Made by a program: the position numbers and the translations under genes
The notes under the pieces: model-generated
The model's database searches: none
Seen by the model: the letters and a program-made list of their open reading frames with translations, nothing else
Told to the model about the DNA's origin: nothing
NCBI GenBank assembly: GCA_902475285.1
Contig: CABRZA010000109.1
Location: forward strand, 1 to 8,472
Reading direction: 5' to 3'
Length of the DNA: 8,472 nt
Origin: an uncultured Porphyromonadaceae bacterium
Lineage (GTDB): Bacteria > Bacteroidota > Bacteroidia > Bacteroidales > Muribaculaceae
Shown here: positions 1-5,522 of the stretch, in pieces
Layout of the letters: every line of letters begins with the position of its first letter
How positions within the stretch are numbered: position 1 is the stretch's first letter

Positions 1-21
1 TTTTTTCCCATTGGGAAAAAA
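1..21. repeat. Perfect inverted repeat at the window edge
   Basis: Two 10-base arms (1-10 and 12-21), six T's plus CCCA against TGGG plus six A's, mirror each other around one base. The T tract lies before the stem and the A tract after it on both strands, which is the reverse of an intrinsic terminator. A protein-binding palindrome or a chance AT-rich dyad therefore fits better. It sits at the very edge, so the full element and the gene it serves cannot be seen. Confidence 0.4.
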
Positions 22-48
22 TCGGGGATAATTTGCTGCGCAGTGTCG

Positions 49-56
49 TAACTTTG
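49..56 (+). promoter_or_regulatory. Possible Bacteroidota -7 promoter box (TAACTTTG) facing the end of the fadL-like gene
   Basis: TAACTTTG matches the Bacteroidota sigma-ABfr -7 consensus TAnnTTTG exactly. No convincing -33 TTTG lies 19-21 bases upstream. A transcript from here would run through the hairpin at 78-107 and antisense into the 3' end of the OmpP1/FadL-type gene. The only reading frame directly after it is 18 codons (65-121), mostly made of the hairpin arms, so I do not call it a gene. It may be a chance match. Confidence 0.25.
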
Positions 57-70
57 TAGCGCGAATGGAT

Positions 71-107
71 AAAGCAAATGCGGCCGGCACTCGCGTGCCG
101 ACCGCAT
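71..107 (-). terminator. Hairpin terminator after the OmpP1/FadL-type gene
   Basis: Arms at 78-90 and 95-107 form a 13-bp stem. Read on the minus strand, it has a single G-U wobble and a GCGA tetraloop of the stable GNRA class. It begins 20 bases past the stop codon of the minus-strand barrel gene and is followed by a short, interrupted T-rich stretch (TTTGCTTTA). The position and stability fit a transcription terminator. The weak U tract makes efficiency uncertain. Confidence 0.7.
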
Positions 108-127
108 GGGTTCGGGTTTGAATAGCG

Positions 128-1762
128 TTAGAAACGTATGCCGGTAGAAATCACTATATTGTTGTATTTGTCGGTTACCGATGCCTGGGGCGTATTGCAC
201 ATCACGCCGTTGATGGGATAGGGGGTGTAGGCGTGCATGGTTCCCGTCTGGCGGGTGTGCTGGTAGGCCAGGTCGACATACCATGCCTTGTAGCGGTATC
301 CCAGGCCGAGGCATATGTTGTAGGTGTCCTTGTCGAAGCGATAGCTGGGGTCGGTGCCGGAGGTATAGATTTGCAGGGCGCCGTCGGAGGCTTCGTTCTT
401 TACGTTGGTGCTCTGGTAGTTGAAGCCGGCGCGTGCGGCGAAGTGGTTGTTGAGGCGAACCTCGGCGCCCACGCGCAGGATGTTGGCTGCCTTGAAGTAC
501 GATTTTATGTCCTCGTTGGCGTAGGAGTTGTTCACATAGTCGCCCCCGAGATAGGAGTTGAAGTTCTCCTGCTTCATGTGCATGTCGTTGTATGCCACAC
601 GCTCGTAGTCGAGGCTGAGCACGCCGCGGTCGCCGAGCATTACCGACGCACCTGCCATGAAGCGCCACGGAGTGTTGAGGCGCGAGGTGTAGTCGAAGTC
701 GGGTGTCGAGCAGTAGCCGCTGTTGGTGGGGCGGTCGGTAAGGTTGCCGTAGGGAGTGTAGTTGTAGTCAACCTCGCCGTAGCCGTAGTGCGTAAGGTGC
801 ATCCATGTGGGGGTATGCACCGCCACGCCTATGCGCAGCATCTCTATGGGGCGCACTATCACACCTACTTTGAGGTTGGCGCCGGTGCCGCTGACGTTCT
901 TGTAGTTGGTAAGTGCGAAGCCGGCGTTGCCTGCGCCGAGACCGTCGTTGCTCTGGTCGTACACAAGAGCGTTCTCCATACTCTCGCTGTAATAGGTGGA
1001 GCGGGTGTAGTCCATGTCGACGATGCCGACACCTATGCCCCAGAAGAACATGTCGCTGATGTTGCCGGCGAAGTCGATGTTGTACTCGTCGGTGTATCCG
1101 CGCTCGCGCACATGGTAGAGGGCGTCGCCCGTGGTGCCGTTCTGGAAGAGACCGTCGTAGTTGTCGTCGGCCCCCGTGCCGTTGTTTATCATGAAGGCGT
1201 TGTAGGCAAGCACGCCGAGCCAGTCGTTGTCGGGATTGGCGTAGGGGTCGTAGCTCGCTCCTTTCTCGTCGAGCAGGTCGCCCGACGGCACGCCGTTGGT
1301 GTAGCCGGCGATATAGTTGGTGAGCGACGTTTCGGTAGGATTGTTGTAGCCCGACATCATGCGGTCGAACACCCCTATGCGGTTGTAGCCCACGCCCCAT
1401 TGGAAGAAGGGCATGGTCTCGTTGTCGAGACGTACGGCTCCGACGTAGCCGAAGTTGTCGAACTTCACGCGGGTCTCGCTGTCGTCGTACTTGTCCGTCG
1501 GGGTAGTGGAGTTGTAGCTGCGCATGCTGATGTCGAAGGTAAGGCCTATGTCGCTCTTGCGGTATATGCCGAGACCGGCCGGATTCTGCGTCATGCAGGT
1601 GAGGTCGCCGCCGAGCGAGGTGAAGGCGCCGCCCATGCCTATGAAGCGCGCGCTGCCGCGGAGTTGGGTGGGGGTTACCATATAGGCGTCGACGGCCGAT
1701 TGTGCCATGGCGCCGCCGGCTATCATGGCAAGGCCGAGGGTAAGTGCTAAGCGAGTTCTCAT
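128..1762 (-). CDS. OmpP1/FadL/TodX-family outer-membrane transport protein
   Basis: This 544-residue protein is a predicted outer-membrane beta-barrel of the FadL/OmpP1 family, which moves hydrophobic compounds across the outer membrane. Bacteroidota members are often annotated as hemin receptors on thin grounds. A signal peptide covers residues 1-20 (charged MRTR, hydrophobic core, AMA before Gln21). The family N-terminal signature follows: SARFIGMGGAFTSLGGD at about 37-53 and NPAGLGIYR with the conserved NPAG at 60-63. The rest alternates aromatic and polar residues as barrel strands do, with Tyr/Asn/Asp-rich loops around 80-95 and 140-215. The C-terminus is GIRF, and a terminal Phe is the usual barrel-assembly signal. 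The ATG gives a good signal peptide and no upstream alternative is better. The gene lies 109 bp after the low-complexity secreted protein gene on the same strand, and I see no TAnnTTTG box in that gap, so read-through transcription is possible. The substrate is unknown. Confidence 0.88.
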   Translation of the reverse strand: MRTRLALTLGLAMIAGGAMAQSAVDAYMVTPTQLRGSARFIGMGGAFTSLGGDLTCMTQNPAGLGIYRKSDIGLTFDISMRSYNSTTPTDKYDDSETRVKFDNFGYVGAVRLDNETMPFFQWGVGYNRIGVFDRMMSGYNNPTETSLTNYIAGYTNGVPSGDLLDEKGASYDPYANPDNDWLGVLAYNAFMINNGTGADDNYDGLFQNGTTGDALYHVRERGYTDEYNIDFAGNISDMFFWGIGVGIVDMDYTRSTYYSESMENALVYDQSNDGLGAGNAGFALTNYKNVSGTGANLKVGVIVRPIEMLRIGVAVHTPTWMHLTHYGYGEVDYNYTPYGNLTDRPTNSGYCSTPDFDYTSRLNTPWRFMAGASVMLGDRGVLSLDYERVAYNDMHMKQENFNSYLGGDYVNNSYANEDIKSYFKAANILRVGAEVRLNNHFAARAGFNYQSTNVKNEASDGALQIYTSGTDPSYRFDKDTYNICLGLGYRYKAWYVDLAYQHTRQTGTMHAYTPYPINGVMCNTPQASVTDKYNNIVISTGIRF

Positions 1763-1810
1763 AAGAGTTTGGTGTTGAAAACGTTGTGGACTCTTGTAGT
1801 GTATTGTTTG

Positions 1811-1841
1811 TAAAGGGCTTGCCCGGAGGCAAAACCCTTTA
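1811..1841 (-). promoter_or_regulatory. Stable hairpin with UNCG-type tetraloop between two minus-strand genes
   Basis: Arms TAAAGGG (1811-1817) and CCCTTTA (1835-1841) pair fully. Inside them TTGCC and GGCAA pair, with a one-base bulge or mismatch between the two helices. On the minus strand the loop is C(UCCG)G, a member of the very stable cUNCGg tetraloop class. The element starts about 30 bases after the stop of the low-complexity protein gene and ends about 50 bases before the barrel gene ATG. No T tract follows on the minus strand, so it could be a 3'-end-stabilising structure, a weak terminator, or part of the barrel gene's leader RNA. Confidence 0.55.
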
Positions 1842-1871
1842 ATAATCTAACATATTGCCGTAGCGAAAGGT

Positions 1872-3137
1872 TTATCGGCGTCCGCGGCCACCTCCGCCAC
1901 CTCCGCGGCTGCTGCCGCCTCCGCCGCGATAGCTGCCGCCCGAGCTGCGGTAGCTGCCGGTACTGCGGTGGCTTGACCCGCTGCCCGACGAACGGTAGCC
2001 TGAGTTGTTGCGGTTCGACGAGCCGCTGCCCGACGATGTGCCGTAGTTGCCCGAGCCGCGGCGGCTGTTGTTGGAAGGCGCTGCCTGAGAGCCGTGGTTG
2101 CCGCTGTTGCCGCTCGAGGGGCGGTAGTTGCCATGCGTGCCGCTGTTGCCCGGACGGTTGTAGCCGTTGTTTCCGGGGCGGTATGCGCCGTTGTTGCTCG
2201 GGCGCCCCATGTTGCCGGGACGTTCATAGTCCCAACGGTTGCCGCCGGTGGGGCGACGGCCCGTGTTGGTGGTGCCGTAGGAGGGACGGTGCGGACGCGA
2301 GGCGCCGGGCGAGTTGGATGCCCAGTGGCCGCCGGGACGCGTGGGGTGATAGCCGGGATGGTGGCCGGGATGGTGGCCGGGATGGTGGCCGGGATGGTGG
2401 CCGGGATAATGGCCGGGGTGATGCCAGCCGGGACACCAGCCCGGGCTCCATACGGGATAGTTCCAGGCCCAGTTCCATCCCCAGTTCCATCCCCAGTTCC
2501 AGCTCGGACCGTACCATGGATTGTAGCTCCAGCCGATGGAGAACCATGGCGAGAAGTTCACGTTCCAGTATGCGCCGGGATAGCCCCAACCGTAGTTCCA
2601 TGAGTAATAGGGGTGGTTCCACGCGTCCCATGGATTGTAGTTCCAGGCGTAGGCGGCGGGGGTGTCGAACACGTAGATGTTCACCTCCTGCTGGGGTTGG
2701 GCGGCGGTGGTGTAGTAGTAGTCGATGAGTGCGGTGTCGCCCGTGGCTGTCACCACGTCGGGGTTGTGGAAGCGCTCGATGCGGCGCGTGTTGGCGAAGT
2801 CGGGAGTGGCTGCCGACGAGGCGTTCACCGTGGTCGACGATGTGGTGCCCGTGCGGCGGTTGTAGGCATCGACGTCGATTTGGAGCGGCTTGGAGGCGCG
2901 CACCGTGTAGCTGTCGGAGCCTGCCGGGGTAGTGTAGGTATATGTCGGTGTGGCTTCGGCCTGCGCGCGGCGTGCGGCGGCATTGGCGCGCTCGGCTTCC
3001 TCGCGGGCCTTCTTCTCCTTGGCGGCCTTGGAGGGCGAATAGTACAAGTCATCGTCGTAGTCGTCGGCCATGGCTGCCATGGGAGCGCCTACGGCCATAG
3101 CGAGTAAGAGAGCGAGTGTGATGGTGACCTTTTTCAT
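1872..3137 (-). CDS. Secreted low-complexity protein with WN, HHPG and Gly/Ser/Arg-rich regions, function unknown
   Basis: I do not recognise a characterised family. The 421-residue product starts at the ATG at 3137; an in-frame TTG two codons upstream is possible but less likely. Residues 1-24 form a signal peptide ending AAMA before DD. Next come an acidic/Tyr patch (25-33), a short Ala/Glu/Lys/Arg helix (about 37-62, possibly coiled coil), and a Thr/Ser-rich section with an ERFHNPD motif at 121-127. An aromatic stretch at 160-235 is dominated by Trp, Tyr, Asn and Gly. A His-Pro-Gly section (239-263) has four consecutive HHPG units from about 247. A long Asn/Gly/Ser/Arg tail ends in RGG-type glycine-arginine repeats. 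Repeats at DNA level underlie the WN and HHPG parts. Secretion past the inner membrane is well supported. The His-rich part could bind metal and the tail could bind polyanions or wall polymers, but both are inference. A TATTTTTG box lies 67 bases upstream. Confidence 0.8.
   Translation of the reverse strand: MKKVTITLALLLAMAVGAPMAAMADDYDDDLYYSPSKAAKEKKAREEAERANAAARRAQAEATPTYTYTTPAGSDSYTVRASKPLQIDVDAYNRRTGTTSSTTVNASSAATPDFANTRRIERFHNPDVVTATGDTALIDYYYTTAAQPQQEVNIYVFDTPAAYAWNYNPWDAWNHPYYSWNYGWGYPGAYWNVNFSPWFSIGWSYNPWYGPSWNWGWNWGWNWAWNYPVWSPGWCPGWHHPGHYPGHHPGHHPGHHPGHHPGYHPTRPGGHWASNSPGASRPHRPSYGTTNTGRRPTGGNRWDYERPGNMGRPSNNGAYRPGNNGYNRPGNSGTHGNYRPSSGNSGNHGSQAAPSNNSRRGSGNYGTSSGSGSSNRNNSGYRSSGSGSSHRSTGSYRSSGGSYRGGGGSSRGGGGGGRGRR
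2353..2412 (-). repeat. 12-bp tandem repeat encoding His-His-Pro-Gly
   Basis: Four perfect copies of CCGGGATGGTGG (plus-strand reading) fill 2353-2400. A fifth, degenerate copy at 2401-2412 and partial copies on either side extend the array. The unit is a multiple of three, so copy-number change would lengthen or shorten the HHPG stretch without a frameshift. Perfect identity between units suggests recent slippage or unequal recombination. Confidence 0.9.
2468..2500 (-). repeat. 12-bp tandem repeat encoding Trp-Asn-Trp-Gly
   Basis: Nearly three copies of CCCAGTTCCATC (plus-strand reading) begin at 2468, 2480 and 2492; the last is cut after nine bases. They encode the NWGWNWGWNW part of the secreted low-complexity protein. 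This is a second in-frame 12-bp array about 55 bases from the HHPG array, so the central region of this gene has grown by at least two separate tandem duplications. Confidence 0.85.
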
Positions 3138-3203
3138 TTTCAAATCTGATTTAATTTAAATCTTAGACTCCCCGCACCCACAACGGTTTACTTAGGGAGG
3201 CTA

Positions 3204-3211
3204 CAAAAATA
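3204..3211 (-). promoter_or_regulatory. Putative -7 promoter box (TATTTTTG) for the low-complexity secreted protein gene
   Basis: On the minus strand TATTTTTG fits the Bacteroidota consensus TAnnTTTG. It would start a transcript near 3198 with a leader of about 60 bases before the ATG at 3137. No clear -33 TTTG is seen at the usual 19-21 base spacing, so this call rests on the -7 box, the AT-rich setting and the position downstream of the hdeD-like gene's terminator. Confidence 0.5.
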
Positions 3212-3295
3212 CGCCTTTTTTGTCAATATTCCATCATGAGATGACATTTTTAACAATTTTATGGAGTTTTGTGGCAATGACCCGTCCCTCGGGCG

Positions 3296-3333
3296 GTAAA
3301 ACGATACCGGCGCCGGAGGTCGTCCGGCGCCGG
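3296..3333 (-). terminator. Strong GC-rich intrinsic terminator after the hdeD-like gene
   Basis: Two identical self-complementary 10-mers, CCGGCGCCGG at 3307-3316 and 3324-3333, form an all-GC 10-bp stem around a 7-base loop. On the minus strand the stem is followed within five bases by a four-base T run (ATCGTTTTA). It begins 26 bases after the hdeD-like stop codon, the expected place. It should separate this gene from the low-complexity protein gene downstream. Each arm is also palindromic alone, so alternative small hairpins are possible. Confidence 0.8.
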
Positions 3334-3359
3334 CGTGTGGTATGTCGGGCTGTCAGAAC

Positions 3360-3911
3360 TTATTTGGTGTCTGGTTTCATTTCGTAGGACGCGATGGCTA
3401 TGGTGAAGCCCCAGTAGATGAAGGCTATCGATGTGAGGAACGATACCATGAGCATGTCGCTTACCCAGCCGGCTTCGAAGAAGAAGCACCCGATGAGGCA
3501 GAGCAGAATGCCGTTGACGATGCCCAGCCACCAGTATCGGGCGCGGCGTCCGGCGGCGGCGCCTATAAAGGCCTCAATGCCCCAGAACAGGAAGATGATA
3601 CCTAAGAAATAGGGGAATACGACCTCGGAGAGTATCACACTGCGCACAAGCATGAAGCCGATGAACATGTCGATGATACCTCCGGCTATCCACCATCCCC
3701 ACCCCTTGGCGTGGTCGGGACCTGCGGCCACACAAAGCTGCACGATGCCGGCGAGCACAAGCAGCCAGCCGAATATCTGCGATGCTACGGCATAGCCGGC
3801 GGCAGGCCAAATCCAGTATGCGAAACCTCCTAATACCAGGAGGATACCTACGATGAGCACGACCCACCACGCGCGGGTCTGGCCGAGATAGTTGATGTTG
3901 ACAGGTTTCAT
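3360..3911 (-). CDS. HdeD/DUF308-family six-helix inner-membrane protein
   Basis: The 183-residue product is strongly hydrophobic with six likely membrane helices, at about 16-36, 41-62, 74-90, 97-117, 126-145 and 152-174. This is the arrangement and length of the HdeD (DUF308) family. The repeated small-residue pattern, with GILLVLGGFAYWIWP after helix 1 and similar Gly-plus-aromatic segments in later helices, is typical. HdeD is linked to acid resistance at high cell density in Escherichia coli; the biochemical activity is not established, and its role in gut anaerobes is unknown. The start ATG gives a short cytoplasmic tail before helix 1. A strong terminator follows closely, so the gene is probably transcribed alone. 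Its 5' end faces the MATE gene across a 162-bp divergent region. The family call is firm and the function is not. Confidence 0.85.
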   Translation of the reverse strand: MKPVNINYLGQTRAWWVVLIVGILLVLGGFAYWIWPAAGYAVASQIFGWLLVLAGIVQLCVAAGPDHAKGWGWWIAGGIIDMFIGFMLVRSVILSEVVFPYFLGIIFLFWGIEAFIGAAAGRRARYWWLGIVNGILLCLIGCFFFEAGWVSDMLMVSFLTSIAFIYWGFTIAIASYEMKPDTK

Positions 3912-3952
3912 TTCAGTAGTAGTTAAAACGTTTGGTGAATGTTGTTGCTGTG

Positions 3953-3968
3953 TCGCACAGGAGTGCGA
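3953..3968. promoter_or_regulatory. Short inverted repeat in the hdeD-like/MATE intergenic region
   Basis: TCGCAC (3953-3958) and GTGCGA (3963-3968) form a perfect 6-bp dyad around a 4-base spacer, about 42 bases upstream of the hdeD-like ATG. It stands out as the GC-rich island in an AT-rich stretch between two divergent genes. It could be an operator or a 5'-UTR hairpin for the minus-strand gene. I found no clear TAnnTTTG promoter box for that gene nearby. Confidence 0.35.
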
Positions 3969-4028
3969 TTCTTATTTTATGATTTTATAACAAACCCTTG
4001 CGACCAATGGTTCTCTCTATTGTGAAAT

Positions 4029-4061
4029 TCTGCGTCGGATGCGGATTTTTTGCTAACTTTG
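4029..4061 (+). promoter_or_regulatory. Promoter for the MATE transporter gene, nearly touching its start codon
   Basis: TAACTTTG at 4054-4061 is an exact match to the Bacteroidota -7 consensus TAnnTTTG. TCTG at 4029-4032, 21 bases upstream, matches three of four bases of the -33 element TTTG. Transcription would begin at roughly 4066-4069, only about 5-8 bases before the ATG at 4074. The predicted mRNA is therefore close to leaderless. Confidence 0.6.
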
Positions 4062-4073
4062 CGAAGTTTTTCT

Positions 4074-5522
4074 ATGAGCCACATTTCGCAGATATCAAAG
4101 GGCGAGCATCTGAGCCTCCGCCAGCAGGTGGCGCTGACGGCAAAGCTGTCGGCGCCGGCCATCATGGCACAGCTCTCCACTATCATCATGCAGTATATCG
4201 ACGCATCGATGGTGGGGCGTCTCGGTGCCGATGCCGCGGCATCGGTAGGCCTGATGAACTCGAGCCTGTGGATGTTCTGGGGCGTGTGCTCGATGATTAC
4301 CATGGGCTTCTCGGTGCAGGTCGCTCACCGCCTGGGCGCACGCGAAGTCTCGTCGGCTCGTGAGGTGCTCCGCCAGGGCATTGTGGCCTGCGCCGTCGCC
4401 GGCACGCTGATGGCCCTTTTGGGGCTTGCGCTGGCGCCATGGTTGCCGCGATGGCTCGGTGGCGACGCGGCAATATGCCATGGGGCGACCACCTACTTCG
4501 CCGTCTTCGTGTCGGCCCTTCCCATACTGATTCTCAACTACCTCGGCGGCGGCATGCTGCGCTGCGCGGGCAATATGAAGGTGCCCGGCATACTGAGCGT
4601 GGCCATGTGCGTGCTCGACGTGGTCTTCAATTTCTTCCTAATTTTCCCCACGCGCGACGTCGATCTCCTCGGACATGCCGTGACGCTCCCCGGTGCGGGT
4701 CTGGGCATACTCGGCGCTGCCCTCGGCACCGTAGCCGCCGAGTGCATATGCGCCGGTGCGGTGATGTACTGGGTGTGCCGCCGCCAGCCCGACCTCTGTC
4801 TGCGCGGCGAGGAGGCGCGCAAGAGCTACCGCCCGACGCGCCCGGTGCTTCGTCGCGCCGCCAAGATTGCCGTACCGATGACGGTGGAGCATATCGTGTT
4901 CTGCGGAGCGCAGATTACCATCACGGTGATAGTGGCGCCCCTCGGCACTGTGGCCATAGCGGCAAATGCCTTCGCCGTCACTGCCGAAAGCCTTTGTTAT
5001 ATGCCCGGCTTCGGCATAGGCGAGGCCGCCACCACGCTTTGCGGACAGGCCTACGGCGCCGGGCGATACCGACTTGTGCGCCGCTTCGCGCACCTTACCA
5101 CAGCGCTCGGTATTGCCGTGATGTCGGTGATGGGTGTGGCGATGTATCTCGGCGCCGACGCAATGATGCGTCTTATGACGCCCGTCGAGGCCATATCGCA
5201 GCTCGGAGCCGACGTGCTCCGCATAGAGGCATGGGCCGAACCGATGTACGCCGCTTCCATCGTGGCCTACGGCGCATTCGTGGGCGTGGGCGACACCCTT
5301 ATCCCGGCGTGCATGAATTTCGGCAGCATATGGCTCGTGCGCATACCGCTCGCCGCCATTCTTGCTCCTGCCATGGGCCTGCGAGGCGTGTGGATAGCCA
5401 TGTGCGCCGAGCTTACATTCCGCGGTCTCATCTTCTTAGTGCGCATGCGCTGGGCACACTGGCTGCGCCCCGACCGTAAGCCGGAGGGCGACTCGGACCT
5501 TCCCGAGCCTGATTTACAATAA
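4074..5522 (+). CDS. MATE-family multidrug/metabolite efflux transporter
   Basis: This 482-residue protein belongs to the MATE family (NorM/DinF-like), inner-membrane antiporters that expel cationic drugs and metabolites using Na+ or H+ gradients. Family marks are the first-helix region LSAPAIMAQLSTIIMQYIDASMVGRLG (about 25-51), the GGGMLRCAGNMKVPGIL segment (158-173), and the second-half counterpart AYGAFVGVGDTLIPACMNFGSIWLVRIPLA (398-427), consistent with two six-helix halves. The length is normal for twelve helices. I start at the ATG at 4074. An upstream in-frame TTG at 4050 would lie partly within the -7 promoter box, and the next ATG would cut into helix 1. The hydrophilic tail (about 462-482) is Asp/Glu/Pro-rich. 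The gene is single, divergent from the hdeD-like gene, and its last nine bases overlap the end of cinA on the other strand. The substrate cannot be told from sequence. Confidence 0.9.
   Translation: MSHISQISKGEHLSLRQQVALTAKLSAPAIMAQLSTIIMQYIDASMVGRLGADAAASVGLMNSSLWMFWGVCSMITMGFSVQVAHRLGAREVSSAREVLRQGIVACAVAGTLMALLGLALAPWLPRWLGGDAAICHGATTYFAVFVSALPILILNYLGGGMLRCAGNMKVPGILSVAMCVLDVVFNFFLIFPTRDVDLLGHAVTLPGAGLGILGAALGTVAAECICAGAVMYWVCRRQPDLCLRGEEARKSYRPTRPVLRRAAKIAVPMTVEHIVFCGAQITITVIVAPLGTVAIAANAFAVTAESLCYMPGFGIGEAATTLCGQAYGAGRYRLVRRFAHLTTALGIAVMSVMGVAMYLGADAMMRLMTPVEAISQLGADVLRIEAWAEPMYAASIVAYGAFVGVGDTLIPACMNFGSIWLVRIPLAAILAPAMGLRGVWIAMCAELTFRGLIFLVRMRWAHWLRPDRKPEGDSDLPEPDLQ

Noticed and set aside
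65..121. An 18-codon small gene after the TAACTTTG box
   Set aside because: Most of it is the terminator hairpin, so the frame is probably incidental. It is kept only as a low-confidence observation.
233..1750. A 505-codon open frame on the plus strand, antisense to nearly the whole fadL-like gene
   Set aside because: It is a shadow frame from GC-biased codons. Its translation is Val/Ala/Gly-rich with no domain, while the minus-strand frame has a signal peptide, the family NPAG motif and a barrel C-terminus.
2353..2412. A possible CRISPR-like array in the tandem repeat
   Set aside because: Units are 12 bp, directly adjacent and without spacers, and they lie in frame within a coding region. 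No cas gene is present.
1973..2728. Long plus-strand frames opposite the low-complexity protein gene, with Met-Val-Ala-Gly or Asp-Gly-Gly-Arg repeats
   Set aside because: They only mirror the 12-bp tandem repeats in other frames. They lack a credible start and promoter, and the minus-strand frame alone carries a signal peptide.
4050..4073. An N-terminal extension of the MATE protein from a TTG codon
   Set aside because: The TTG at 4050 lies ahead of and against the -7 promoter box, so it would not be transcribed from that promoter. The added residues are not typical of the family.
4439..5479. A 346-codon plus-strand frame inside the MATE gene
   Set aside because: It is a +1-shifted Arg/His-rich shadow of the transporter. 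The MATE frame carries all conserved family motifs.
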